Shown here piece after piece: positions 34,028 through 42,472 of a stretch of 64,000 bases of DNA. Source of the DNA: Oscillospiraceae bacterium. Its GTDB lineage: Bacteria > Bacillota > Clostridia > Oscillospirales > Oscillospiraceae. The stretch lies in contig CAJTGJ010000022.1 in assembly GCA_910575695.1 (NCBI GenBank), forward strand, positions 18,681 to 82,680, in the 5' to 3' direction. Numbering within the stretch: the first letter of the stretch is position 1; the number at the start of each line of letters is the position of its first letter. Below the pieces are notes generated by a model. The model made no database searches. It was not told the DNA's origin and saw only the letters and a list, made by a program, of their open reading frames with translations. The translations under genes and the position numbers were made by a program.

Positions 34028-34456
34028 TCATTTTTGTATCATTTTTTTCCCGGCGCAAAAAAGAGGAGGGCTGGTCAGCCTGACCCTGGCCTCGCTGCAG
34101 GCTTTGCTGTAAATTTGATTGACAATATATGTGAACTGCATTTCCTCCGCAGTTGGGCACAGCACCCACTCCGGATTGTTCCGGGTATTGCGGCTGGCGA
34201 TCATCACGCCCCGCTCGTCGCAGATACGGGTGGTGGTGTCGTCCCAGCTCACATAGATGCTGGCTGTGTAAAACGGGCCGAACAGGCTGGTGATGGTCTC
34301 GCCCCGCACCCCCTTGTCCGCCAGCTCGTCCGCCAGCACGGACACACGGGCAATGGCGTCCTCCCCGCGGCCGCAGGGGCGCGGGCGTATTCCCCGGCCC
34401 TTTTTCCGCCCTGCGGACCGCTCGGTCCTGCCCCGCCGTATAGTTATGTCAAGCAA
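34028..34456 (-). CDS. hypothetical protein, possibly truncated
   Basis: Up to 142 residues from a TTG at 34456 that lacks a clear ribosome site; the true start may be a GTG inside (VSVLADELADKG). The stretch from there to the stop has strong third-position GC, so it is or was coding. It contains W-rich and helical segments (YVSWDDTTTRICDERG, EEMQFTYIVNQIY). Family not recognised. It lies 51 bp upstream of the response regulator on the same strand. It may be the 3' remnant of a longer gene. Confidence 0.45.
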   Translation of the reverse strand: MLDITIRRGRTERSAGRKKGRGIRPRPCGRGEDAIARVSVLADELADKGVRGETITSLFGPFYTASIYVSWDDTTTRICDERGVMIASRNTRNNPEWVLCPTAEEMQFTYIVNQIYSKACSEARVRLTSPPLFCAGKKMIQK

Positions 34457-34718
34457 ATCCGCACTTTTGCATAGGAAAGAACTTCAATTGCAGGTTTTCC
34501 ATATTTTTACTTTTCTCAGGAACCTCCACAGCTTCCACAATCCCGAATGTTGAAAACATTGTTGAAGTTGTGGATAACTTTCCGTATGTGAATTTATATC
34601 CAGCGTTATGGTCAACCGATTTGCCCCCCACCCCGCCCCCGGAACCCGTTGCAAATCCACCTCCTTCCCTCGGGCAAAAAATTTGCGCCGGGGAACAGTT
34701 ATACGCTGTGTATAGCCC
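34457..34718. other. intergenic stretch without a recognisable gene
   Basis: AT-richer than its surroundings. It holds one DnaA-box-like TGTGGATAA (34569-34577) and C-rich tracts, but no supported coding frame. Confidence 0.5.
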
Positions 34719-34747
34719 TTGACGGAATCCCCCCGGCATGATAAACT
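34719..34747 (+). promoter_or_regulatory. promoter of the ZTP riboswitch / fhs unit
   Basis: TTGACG (34719-34724), 17-bp spacer, TAAACT (34742-34747). Expected transcription start is at about 34754, the first base of the aptamer. Confidence 0.8.
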
Positions 34748-34753
34748 ATGTCT

Positions 34754-34835
34754 GCTGTATGACTGACGGAAGTGGACGAACCACATGGAGTACAGCGGCG
34801 CTTGACGCGCTTGATTGCCGACCGTCTGGGCGCAC
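34754..34835 (+). ncRNA. ZTP (pfl) riboswitch aptamer
   Basis: P1 GCTGTA (34754-34759) / TACAGC (34791-34796) encloses GACTGACGG and the P2 hairpin GTGG (34772-34775) / CCAC (34781-34784) followed by TGGAG. Downstream GCCGACCGTCTGGGC closes the pseudoknot, GACGG (34765-34769) with CCGTC (34822-34826). This is the pfl motif that binds ZTP/ZMP, the alarmone of 10-formyl-THF shortage. It precedes fhs, one of its classic targets. Confidence 0.9.
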
Positions 34836-34868
34836 TGACTGAACATCGGTGCGCCCTTGCTGTTTGGA
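34828..34868 (+). terminator. riboswitch-controlled terminator
   Basis: GGGCGCA (34828-34834) / TGCGCCC (34850-34856) then TTGCTGTTT. The left arm starts two bases after the pseudoknot strand and uses bases of the conserved CTGGGC, so ligand binding should block terminator formation. Confidence 0.85.
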
Positions 34869-34900
34869 CGCACCCCCCAACATTTTAAGGAGGCAACGCC

Positions 34901-36565
34901 ATGAAAACCGACATTGAAATCGCTCAAAGCGCCAAAATGCTCCCCATCAGCGAGGTGGCCGCCAGGGCCGGCATCGACGGGAACCTGCTGGAGCACTACG
35001 GCAGGGTCAAGGCGAAGATCGACATCGGCCCCCTGCGGGACAGGCCCCGGAAGGGCAGATTGATCCTGGTCACCGCCATCAACCCCACCCCCGCCGGAGA
35101 GGGAAAGACCACCACCAGCGTGGGCCTGGCGGACGCGCTGAATAAACTGGATAAAAATGTACTGCTGTGTCTGCGGGAGCCCTCCCTGGGCCCGGTATTC
35201 GGGGTAAAGGGCGGCGCGGCCGGGGGCGGATACGCCCAGGTGGTGCCCATGGAGGACATCAACCTCCACTTCACCGGGGATTTCCACGCCATCGGCGCGG
35301 CCAACAACCTGCTGGCGGCGATGCTGGACAACCACATCCAGCAGGGCAACGCCCTGGGCATCGATGTGAAAAAAATCACCTGGCGGCGGTGCGTGGACAT
35401 GAATGACCGCCAGCTCAGAAATATTGTGGACGGCCTGGGCGGGCGGATGCAGGGGGTGCCCCGGGAGGACGGCTTCGACATCACCGTGGCGTCGGAGATC
35501 ATGGCGGTACTGTGTCTGTCCGACGATTTGAAGGATCTGAAGGCCCGTCTGGCCCGGATTATCGTGGGCTACACCTATGACGGCAAGCCCGTCACCGCCG
35601 CTGATCTGAAGGCCCAGGGGGCCATGGCGGCGCTGTTGAAGGACGCCATCAAGCCCAACCTGGTGCAGACGCTGGAGAACACCCCGGCCCTGGTCCACGG
35701 CGGGCCCTTCGCCAACATCGCCCACGGCTGTAACTCCGTATCCGCCACTGACACCGCATTGAAGCTGGCGGATTATGTGGTCACCGAGGCGGGCTTCGGC
35801 GCGGACCTGGGGGCGGAAAAATTCCTGGATATCAAGTGCCGCGCGGCGGGGCTGAATCCTGACGCGGTGGTTATTGTGGCCACCGTCAAGGCGCTGAAGT
35901 ATAACGGCGGCGTACCTAAAGCTGAACTGGGCGGGGAAAATCTGGACGCCCTGGAAAAGGGTCTGCCCAACCTGCTCAAGCACGTGGAGAACATCACCCA
36001 AGTGTACGGCCTGCCCTGTGTGGTGGCCATCAACCGCTTTGTCAACGACAGCGATGCGGAACTGGCCCTGATCCGGGACAGGTGCAGGGAGCTGGGCGTC
36101 AACACGGCCCTGTCCGAGGTGTGGGGCAAGGGCGGCGAGGGCGGCATTGAGCTGGCTCAGGAGGTACTGCGCCTGTGCGAACAGCCCCATGACTTCCGTT
36201 TTGCCTATGAGCTGGACCAGCCCCTGCGATCTAAGATTGAGGCCATTGTCAAGCGGGTGTACGGCGGCGCGGGCGTCAGCTATTCCGCCGCCGCGTCCAA
36301 GGAGCTTGACCGGCTGGAGGCCATGGGCTTCGGCTCCCTGCCCGTGTGCATGGCCAAAACCCAGTATTCCCTGTCCGACGACCAGACGAAGCTGGGCCGT
36401 CCGGAGGGCTTCACCATCACCGTATCCAAGGTGAAGGTGTCCGCCGGGGCGGGCTTTGTGGTGGTGCAGACCGGCGACATCATGACCATGCCCGGCCTGC
36501 CCAAGGTCCCCGCCGCCGAGAAGATCGACGTGGACGAGAACGGCGTTATCAGCGGCCTGTTTTAA
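34901..36565 (+). CDS. fhs: formate--tetrahydrofolate ligase
   Basis: 554 residues, full length. It makes 10-formyl-THF from formate, THF and ATP, feeding purine synthesis and one-carbon metabolism. The Walker A loop is [12 protein letters not shown] (62-73), followed by the [24 protein letters not shown] segment and FSFAYE-like DFRFAYEL late in the protein. A strong AAGGAGG site (34887-34893) precedes the ATG. A ZTP riboswitch in the leader controls it. Confidence 0.98.
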   Translation: MKTDIEIAQSAKMLPISEVAARAGIDGNLLEHYGRVKAKIDIGPLRDRPRKGRLILVTAINPTPAGEGKTTTSVGLADALNKLDKNVLLCLREPSLGPVFGVKGGAAGGGYAQVVPMEDINLHFTGDFHAIGAANNLLAAMLDNHIQQGNALGIDVKKITWRRCVDMNDRQLRNIVDGLGGRMQGVPREDGFDITVASEIMAVLCLSDDLKDLKARLARIIVGYTYDGKPVTAADLKAQGAMAALLKDAIKPNLVQTLENTPALVHGGPFANIAHGCNSVSATDTALKLADYVVTEAGFGADLGAEKFLDIKCRAAGLNPDAVVIVATVKALKYNGGVPKAELGGENLDALEKGLPNLLKHVENITQVYGLPCVVAINRFVNDSDAELALIRDRCRELGVNTALSEVWGKGGEGGIELAQEVLRLCEQPHDFRFAYELDQPLRSKIEAIVKRVYGGAGVSYSAAASKELDRLEAMGFGSLPVCMAKTQYSLSDDQTKLGRPEGFTITVSKVKVSAGAGFVVVQTGDIMTMPGLPKVPAAEKIDVDENGVISGLF

Positions 36566-36571
36566 GGGCTT

Positions 36572-36599
36572 ATTCCTTTTTCTCGAGAGAAAAAGGAAT
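36572..36599. repeat. perfect 28-bp palindrome after fhs
   Basis: Arms ATTCCTTTTTCTCG and its exact complement meet at 36585/36586. It is 6 bp after the fhs stop. No T tract follows in the plus direction, so terminator function is doubtful. The rest of the gap to 36770 shows no gene. Confidence 0.8.
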
Positions 36600-36770
36600 C
36601 GAAAAAGAGCTTTCAGCTCGTCTCCTCCATGGAATGATATCGGTTCATTCTGCGACGGCGGCGGACAGTTTAAAAATTTGAGAAAAAATCAAAATTTTCG
36701 GCAAAAGGGTCGGCCCCTGCAAGCGGCCCGCTGCCGGCAATTACAAAGAGCGCTTTATAGGAGAAACACC

Positions 36771-37964
36771 ATGAACACAAAAACCATGCTGGCCGCCCTC
36801 CAGGGCATCACGGCCTACAAGGACATCCTCACCCTGCCCGTGATGGAGTGCGCCCTGCGCCTGGTCACCCGCACCGTCCTCGGGGACGGCCTGGGCGGGC
36901 TGGAGGCGTATACCGACCTGTTCTACCGCCTGCGGATGGAGGACTTCCCCGGGCTGGGGGCCTGGCTGGCGGATGCCCTGCGGTGGTCGGACAGCCCCTA
37001 TCCCCGGCTGGTGGAGCGGGACGGGCGGGACCCGGCGCTGGAAAAGGCGGCGCGGCTGGACATATCCGCCCTTGAGGTGCTGGCCAGCGTGGACTGCGAC
37101 AAGTGGCTGGCCCAGCTGGGACGGCTGCTGGACAGCGATTACCAGGGCGTTGTCACCTCCCTGCCCCGGTGGCAGGGGGGCGTGCCCTTTTCCTTCGATT
37201 CCCTCACTCAGGCCTATCAAAAGGAAGGCGCGGGGAAATTCGCCCGGTACCGGGCTTTTGTATGGGACAGCGGCCAGCTGATTCCCGTGGCCCATCCCGA
37301 CTGCCCTGCCGCCAGCGAACTGCTGGGCTACGACAGCCAGCGGGCCGAGGTGGAGCGCAACACCCGGGCCCTGCTGGAGGGCCGGTATGTCAACAACGTC
37401 CTGCTCTACGGCGAGAGCGGCACCGGAAAATCCGCCACGGTGAAAAACCTGCTCACCCTGCCGGGGATGGAGGAACTGCGCATCATTGAGGCAGACAAGG
37501 CGAACCTGGGCGGCCTGCCCGCCCTGATCCGCACCCTGGACGGGCGGCGGCAGAAGTTTATCGTGTTCATTGACGATCTGACCTTCGACCGGGACGATCC
37601 TACATATTCTGTGCTGAAAACCATTTTAGAGGGCGGCGTGGAGCGCCGTCCCCGGAACGTGGCGGTGTACGCCACCTCCAACCGCCGCCACCTGGTGCGG
37701 CAGACCATTTCCGAACGGGCCGGGGACGAGATGGACCGCTCGGAAACCATCCGGGAAAAGACCTCACTGGCCGACCGGTTTGGGGTGCGGATCCTGTTCC
37801 AGGGGCTGAACAAGGCGGAATTTCTGGCGCTGGTGGATATGCTGGCGGGCCAGCGCGGGGCAGAGCTGCCCCCGGAGGAGCTTCACCGCCAGGCTGTGGC
37901 CTGGGAGCGGTTCCATGGCGCTCAGACGCCCCGGACCGCATTGCAATTCATCCTGTCGCTGTAA
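36771..37964 (+). CDS. DUF815-family AAA ATPase
   Basis: 397 residues. An N-terminal helical region, then an ATPase core with Walker A GESGTGKS (214-221) and Walker B FIVFIDDLTFDRDD (about 261-274), followed by YATSNRRHLVRQT and a lid domain. DUF815 proteins are predicted ATPases with no settled role. The ATG at 36771 follows TAGGAG; a longer in-frame reading has no ribosome site. It is followed by a terminator. Confidence 0.9.
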   Translation: MNTKTMLAALQGITAYKDILTLPVMECALRLVTRTVLGDGLGGLEAYTDLFYRLRMEDFPGLGAWLADALRWSDSPYPRLVERDGRDPALEKAARLDISALEVLASVDCDKWLAQLGRLLDSDYQGVVTSLPRWQGGVPFSFDSLTQAYQKEGAGKFARYRAFVWDSGQLIPVAHPDCPAASELLGYDSQRAEVERNTRALLEGRYVNNVLLYGESGTGKSATVKNLLTLPGMEELRIIEADKANLGGLPALIRTLDGRRQKFIVFIDDLTFDRDDPTYSVLKTILEGGVERRPRNVAVYATSNRRHLVRQTISERAGDEMDRSETIREKTSLADRFGVRILFQGLNKAEFLALVDMLAGQRGAELPPEELHRQAVAWERFHGAQTPRTALQFILSL

Positions 37965-38080
37965 AACGCGGGAACTATGGAGAGGCATCGCTCCTTTACC
38001 ACATTTTAATCTCTTAACCCAAAGTGCTCCGCAATTTTCCGTTGGCTTCTTCCTCCTGACACCATTCCCTTTATAGTCAA

Positions 38081-38121
38081 CCCCCCCTATGTAGCTCTGA
38101 GCCTACACAGGGGGGCTTTTG
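38081..38121 (+). terminator. terminator after the DUF815 gene
   Basis: CCCCCCTATGTAG / CTACACAGGGGGG stem with one mismatch and an 8-nt loop, then CTTTTG. Confidence 0.8.
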
Positions 38122-38199
38122 TCTCTTGTCCGTTTTTATTGGGGCGGTATTATTCAAATGCGCCAAACGGCTTATGCCGTGGAGCCCGCCCGTTTTTTC

Positions 38200-38799
38200 T
38201 TACGCAGCCCGTTCCAGGCGGGAAAATACCGGCCCAAACAGCTTCTGCGCCGCCAGTGCGCTCACCGCGCACAGCAGAAACAGCCATAAAAATCCAATTA
38301 GCAGAAACAGCTCCGGCAGCAGCAGCGCCAGCACAAAAGGCGCCACGTTTAATACAGCGGCTGGAAGCGCCCGAACCGGGCAGCCCAACGCTATGATCAG
38401 CGCATTTTTGGCTGTGTCCAGGACGGCGCCGCCAAAACGCGGCAGCAGCAAAAAAACCGTTGCGGACCAGGTCAGCAGCATATATGCCGCCACCACCAGC
38501 AGCACCATGGCCGGAAAATAGGCCGGCCCCGTCCATGCGCTGACCAGCCAGAAGTTCAGTCCCAGTCCGGCAGCCAGAAGGAGCACGCACACCCACAGCA
38601 CAGCAGCCTGACGGAAATTTTTCCGAAATGCCGCCAAAAAGTCCGTGGTGACGTTTCCCATTCCCTCGCTCCTCCGCCACAGGGCATAGTTCAGGGCAGC
38701 AGCCGAGGCTCCGGCCGTCACCACAGGCAGGCTGCACAGAACAAACAGCATATTGAGCTGGATCAATTCGCCCACTTTTTCCATTCCCGTGAATTTCAT
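38200..38799 (-). CDS. DUF624 / YesL-family membrane protein
   Basis: 199 residues, five or six hydrophobic helices, with the family start ...LIQLNMLFVLCSLPVVTAGASAAAL (helix 1) and FLAAFRKNFRQA. YesL-type proteins travel with carbohydrate ABC importers and are thought to help their assembly or sensing; mechanism unknown. It is the last gene of the large sugar locus. The ATG at 38799 follows GAGGAGGGG. Confidence 0.88.
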   Translation of the reverse strand: MKFTGMEKVGELIQLNMLFVLCSLPVVTAGASAAALNYALWRRSEGMGNVTTDFLAAFRKNFRQAAVLWVCVLLLAAGLGLNFWLVSAWTGPAYFPAMVLLVVAAYMLLTWSATVFLLLPRFGGAVLDTAKNALIIALGCPVRALPAAVLNVAPFVLALLLPELFLLIGFLWLFLLCAVSALAAQKLFGPVFSRLERAA

Positions 38800-38824
38800 G
38801 GTCTTTTCCCCTCCTCTGGCCTGG

Positions 38825-39754
38825 TCACACCGTCCCGCTTCCCAGTTCCCGGCAGGCCAGGCGCACCGCACCTTCCAGCGGGGATCCCTCACAGGGGCGA
38901 TAGGCCATCCCCTTCTCCAGCAGAATATCCTTCAGCGCTTTCGTTACCAGCGTGCCGCAATGGGTCAGCCCGCCGGTAAGGGACACCGGAACCTCCCCGG
39001 GAAACCGCAGCTGTCCCCGCACTGCGTCAGCCAGCTGTGCCAGCTCCCGGCAGGCCTGCCGGTACAGCTCCTGCGCCGCCTTATCCCCTTCCTGGGCCGC
39101 CTGGAACAGCCAGACCTGAAGCCGGGCTGTCCGATCCCGGTAGGGCAGATACTCTTTTTCCATCTCGACAATAAAGGAAAGGTCGTCAGACAGCGCTAAT
39201 TTTTCTTTCAGCAGCTCATATAACGGGCCCTTATCCGCACGGCCGTCCGCCTCCTTGCAGAAAAGCCCCATGGCCATCTTCCCCAGCCAGTAGCAGCTGC
39301 CTTCGTCGCTGAACTGTTCTGACCACCCGCCGCTGCGGGCGGAGGCGCCGTACCCGTCCTCGCCATAGGCGATGGCTCCTGTGCCAGCCACAATGTTGAT
39401 CCCGGGCCGGCCCGACAGCGCACCGTAGCAGGCAATTTGTGCGTCGTTGACTACCACAGTCCGCATATCGGGGAACGCCTCTTTTACCACGGAGCGCAGC
39501 GCCTGGTCGCCCTGCTCATTCTCCCCATAGCCAGGCGCACCCACTGCCGCACAGCGCACCTGATGAAACGGGACGCCGCTCTCCTCCAGCACCTTCCCCG
39601 CCCCAGCGCGCAGCCGGCTGGCTACTGCGTCCATACCATGCTCCCGATAGCTGATGCTCTCCAGCACGGTCTGGGCCAGCAGCGTCCCGTCCCGGCCTGC
39701 CAGAGCAACGGCGGTTTTTGTGCCGCCGCCGTCTACACCGATCACATACTCCAT
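38825..39754 (-). CDS. BadF/BadG-type sugar kinase (GlcNAc-kinase-like)
   Basis: 309 residues of the ASKHA fold: phosphate-1 loop GVDGGGTKTAVAL (6-18), phosphate-2 region VAGTGAIAYG (about 121-130), SGGWSEQFSDEGS and adenosine motif SLTGGLTHCG near 270. Relatives phosphorylate N-acetylglucosamine or other amino sugars at O6. Since the locus imports sugar by an ABC system, an intracellular kinase is needed, and the AgaS-like isomerase upstream would act on its product; this link is inferred. It is 5 bp after the permease gene. Confidence 0.88.
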   Translation of the reverse strand: MEYVIGVDGGGTKTAVALAGRDGTLLAQTVLESISYREHGMDAVASRLRAGAGKVLEESGVPFHQVRCAAVGAPGYGENEQGDQALRSVVKEAFPDMRTVVVNDAQIACYGALSGRPGINIVAGTGAIAYGEDGYGASARSGGWSEQFSDEGSCYWLGKMAMGLFCKEADGRADKGPLYELLKEKLALSDDLSFIVEMEKEYLPYRDRTARLQVWLFQAAQEGDKAAQELYRQACRELAQLADAVRGQLRFPGEVPVSLTGGLTHCGTLVTKALKDILLEKGMAYRPCEGSPLEGAVRLACRELGSGTV

Positions 39755-39759
39755 CTGGC

Positions 39760-40602
39760 TTACCCCTTAATCCCGCCGGCCGTCATGCCTTCGATAAACT
39801 GCTTCTGCATCACCGCAAACAAAATACACACCGGGATGATGACCATGGCGGAGGCCGCCATCAGCATAGCATATTGGCTGCCCCGATCCCAGATCATAGA
39901 CTGAATCCCCACCGGCAGAGTAAAGTACTTCCGGGAGTCCGTACTGATCAAAGGCCACAGGAATGAGTTATAGGAGGCCATGAACAGAAAGATAACCAGC
40001 GTGGAAACGGTGGACTTTGCCATCGGCATAGCTACCGACCACCAGGTGCGCAGCTGCCCGCAGCCGTCAATCTCCGCCGCCTCCAGGTAATCGTTGGGCA
40101 GGTCCAGGAAGAACTGCCGCATCAGGAAAATGCCGAAGATGTTGCAAAAATAGGGAACTGTGAGCACCAGGTAGGAATCGGTCCACTTCACTGCCACCAT
40201 CAGCTTGTAGACGGTGGGCATAAGCGTTTCATAGGGGATCATCATACAGGCCAGCACCACCAGAAAAATGGCCTCCCGGCCCGGAAACTGGTACTTGGCA
40301 AACACATAGCCCACCAGGGCACTGCTCAAAACGCCGACCACTGTGTTCAGCAGGGACGTCCAAAGGCTGTTGAAATAATACTGCCCAAAAGGCATCTGCT
40401 TAAACACATTGGAAAAGTTATGGAAATTAAAGTTTTCGGGCAGGAACGTCGGGGGCATTTGGTACAGCTCGCCCTGGGTTTTAAATGAACACAGCAGCAT
40501 CCACACCGTCGGGAAGAACATGGCCACCGCGCCTATGCTCATCACGGCCAGAATGACCCAATAGCCCTTGGAGCGGCGTTTTTTCAGCTTAACTGCCTTC
40601 AT
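39760..40602 (-). CDS. carbohydrate ABC transporter permease (MalG type)
   Basis: 280 residues with six membrane helices and the EAA loop EAAEIDGCGQLRTWWSVAMP (about 178-197) that docks the ATPase. CUT1 family. It overlaps the partner permease gene by 4 nt. No ATPase is encoded in the window, as usual for CUT1 systems that share one MsmX-like subunit. Confidence 0.95.
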   Translation of the reverse strand: MKAVKLKKRRSKGYWVILAVMSIGAVAMFFPTVWMLLCSFKTQGELYQMPPTFLPENFNFHNFSNVFKQMPFGQYYFNSLWTSLLNTVVGVLSSALVGYVFAKYQFPGREAIFLVVLACMMIPYETLMPTVYKLMVAVKWTDSYLVLTVPYFCNIFGIFLMRQFFLDLPNDYLEAAEIDGCGQLRTWWSVAMPMAKSTVSTLVIFLFMASYNSFLWPLISTDSRKYFTLPVGIQSMIWDRGSQYAMLMAASAMVIIPVCILFAVMQKQFIEGMTAGGIKG

Positions 40603-41588
40603 GCCTGAACCGCCTCCTTCTTCCGCGCAGCGTCAAGCGCCTTTGCGGCCTTCTGCCCCGGCTTTTTCTCCCGGGTCAGCACCCACTGAACCAGGCTGAA
40701 GAACAGGATAATCAGCATCAGTACCAGAGATGTGGCGCTGGAATAGCCCAGATTCCCCTGCTGAATGCCCTGCTGGTAGATATAGAACAGCAACACCGAC
40801 GTACTGGTGCCCGGCGTGCCGTCGGTGAGCAGCTTCACCGGGGTGAAGAACATGAACGCGCTGGTAGTGAGCATGATGCACACAAACAGCAGCTGGTTTT
40901 TCAGCATGGGCAGCGTCACATACCAGAATTTTTGCAGCGCGTTGGCGCCGTAAACATCCGCCACTTCGTACAGCGTCTTGTCTATCCCCCGGATCGCGGC
41001 CAGCAGGATAACAGCATAGTAGCCGAAAATGCTCCAGATGTGGATCACGCACAGGCTGGGAAGGGCCTGGCTCACCGAGCGCAGAAACTGCATCTTCTCA
41101 AAGCCGAAAAACTCCAGCACTGCGTTAAAAATACCGTACTGCTCATGGTACAGCCACTTCCACACCAGACACACCGCCGTCATGGACATGATGTTGGGCA
41201 GGAAAAACACAAAAGTGTAGAGGTTTCGGAACCGTTCGCTCAGGGCATTCAGGCCCAGCGCGGTCAGCATGGCCAGGACCAGGGAAACCGGCATGATAAT
41301 CAGCGCCGCCTTCACCGTGTTCCAGATGGAGATCAGTGCAGTGGGATTGGTAAACATCTTCTCATATTGATAGAGGCCTACCATCTGAAAGCTGCTGTAG
41401 GCCATTTTTGCGTCCGTGAAACTGTAGAAAATGACCGAACCCAGCGGAATCAGCATATACACCATCATCCACACCGCAAAAGGCAGCAGGACAGCCATGG
41501 TAAACATCATCCGCTTGTTTTTCCGTGTCATATAACCCCTGTCGGCCCGCTCAGACCTTGCGGGAGGCTGGAGCTTTGCTCGTTTCAT
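40599..41588 (-). CDS. carbohydrate ABC transporter permease (MalF/UgpA type)
   Basis: 329 residues with six membrane helices, N- and C-terminal cytoplasmic tails and the EAA loop EVADVYGANALQKFWYVTLP. It forms the channel with the MalG-type partner encoded directly downstream. The matching binding protein is probably the lipoprotein encoded at the far end of the locus. Confidence 0.95.
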   Translation of the reverse strand: MKRAKLQPPARSERADRGYMTRKNKRMMFTMAVLLPFAVWMMVYMLIPLGSVIFYSFTDAKMAYSSFQMVGLYQYEKMFTNPTALISIWNTVKAALIIMPVSLVLAMLTALGLNALSERFRNLYTFVFFLPNIMSMTAVCLVWKWLYHEQYGIFNAVLEFFGFEKMQFLRSVSQALPSLCVIHIWSIFGYYAVILLAAIRGIDKTLYEVADVYGANALQKFWYVTLPMLKNQLLFVCIMLTTSAFMFFTPVKLLTDGTPGTSTSVLLFYIYQQGIQQGNLGYSSATSLVLMLIILFFSLVQWVLTREKKPGQKAAKALDAARKKEAVQA

Positions 41589-41625
41589 ACGTAACCCCTT
41601 TCCACGGCTCGGGGCGGTACGGCTG

Positions 41626-42360
41626 TTACTTCAGTTCCACCGAGTAGCTGAAGAAGTCTCCACGTACTACGCTGACGCAGTACTCCACGATAACCGCACC
41701 GCTGTAAGTCGTCCTTGTCAGACCGATTGCAGCCGCGTCAATACGCACATTCAGCAAATCGCTCTGCTCTTTGTTTACGTTGATCGCTTTAAAGGTCTCT
41801 CTTGCGGAGTCCACAACGACTCCATGGGCTTCCAGCGTCTTATAAAGCCCATTTTCGTTAATCATATCCTTGGAAATGGCCGGCGCGAAGTTCACCGGAA
41901 TGTAAGAGGTCTCCACAGCGTATGGCCCATGCTCTGTGCAGCGGATCCGGTAGACGCGGTGTACCTGCTCCCCCACCACAATTTGCAGATGGTTGGCCAG
42001 ATCCGCATCCGCGCTGACGCTGGACAGCTCCATGACCCGCGCCTGCTCCTGGATGCCCTGCCGGCGCAGCTCCTCGCTGAACGAGTAAAACTTGCACAGG
42101 CGCTGCTCCACAGTCTGCTCCCGGACAAAGGTTCCCTTGCCCTGGATTTTCACCAGGTACCCCTCCATCTGAAGCTCCTCCAGCGCCTTTCGCACCGTGA
42201 TCCGGCTGACGCCGAACATTTCACAGAATTCCGATTCCACAGGGATCCGGCACCCGGCTGTCCACTCCTTGGAGCGGATCCTGCGCCGGATCTCCTCTTT
42301 TACCTGCACATATTTCGGGGTGTGGCTCATCGTCATAAAGGTATCACCAACGGTGTACAT
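41626..42360 (-). CDS. GntR-family regulator with UTRA domain
   Basis: 244 residues. N-terminal winged HTH (about 15-80: YVQVKEEIRRRIRSKEW, FGVSRITVRKALEELQMEGYL, GKGTFV) and a C-terminal UTRA effector domain (about 95-240), the HutC/NagR type that usually binds phosphorylated sugars. It is embedded between the transporter and enzyme genes, with a matching dyad in its own upstream gap, so it probably autoregulates and controls the locus. Confidence 0.92.
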   Translation of the reverse strand: MYTVGDTFMTMSHTPKYVQVKEEIRRRIRSKEWTAGCRIPVESEFCEMFGVSRITVRKALEELQMEGYLVKIQGKGTFVREQTVEQRLCKFYSFSEELRRQGIQEQARVMELSSVSADADLANHLQIVVGEQVHRVYRIRCTEHGPYAVETSYIPVNFAPAISKDMINENGLYKTLEAHGVVVDSARETFKAINVNKEQSDLLNVRIDAAAIGLTRTTYSGAVIVEYCVSVVRGDFFSYSVELK

Positions 42361-42387
42361 ACAATTTCCTCCTGCTTTTGCATTAAG

Positions 42388-42407
42388 TTGTTATAAAGTT
42401 ATCACAA
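42388..42407 (-). promoter_or_regulatory. candidate operator of the UTRA regulator
   Basis: Imperfect dyad on the minus strand: half sites TTGTGATAA and TTATAACAA separated by two bases, 28 bp upstream of the regulator start. The half-site pattern resembles known HutC-subfamily operators. Confidence 0.6.
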
Positions 42408-42472
42408 GCAGGAAAAAGTTTCAAGTATATACGCCGATTATTCTTCTGTATTCTCTTCCCCTTTGCCCGCGC

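Noticed and set aside
34569..34577. DnaA-box-like TGTGGATAA upstream of fhs, possible origin
   Set aside because: A single box without a cluster, AT-rich unwinding region or dnaA/dnaN nearby; likely chance.
34449..34739. Minus-strand frame upstream of fhs
   Set aside because: No motif, poor codon use, and it overlaps the fhs promoter on the other strand.
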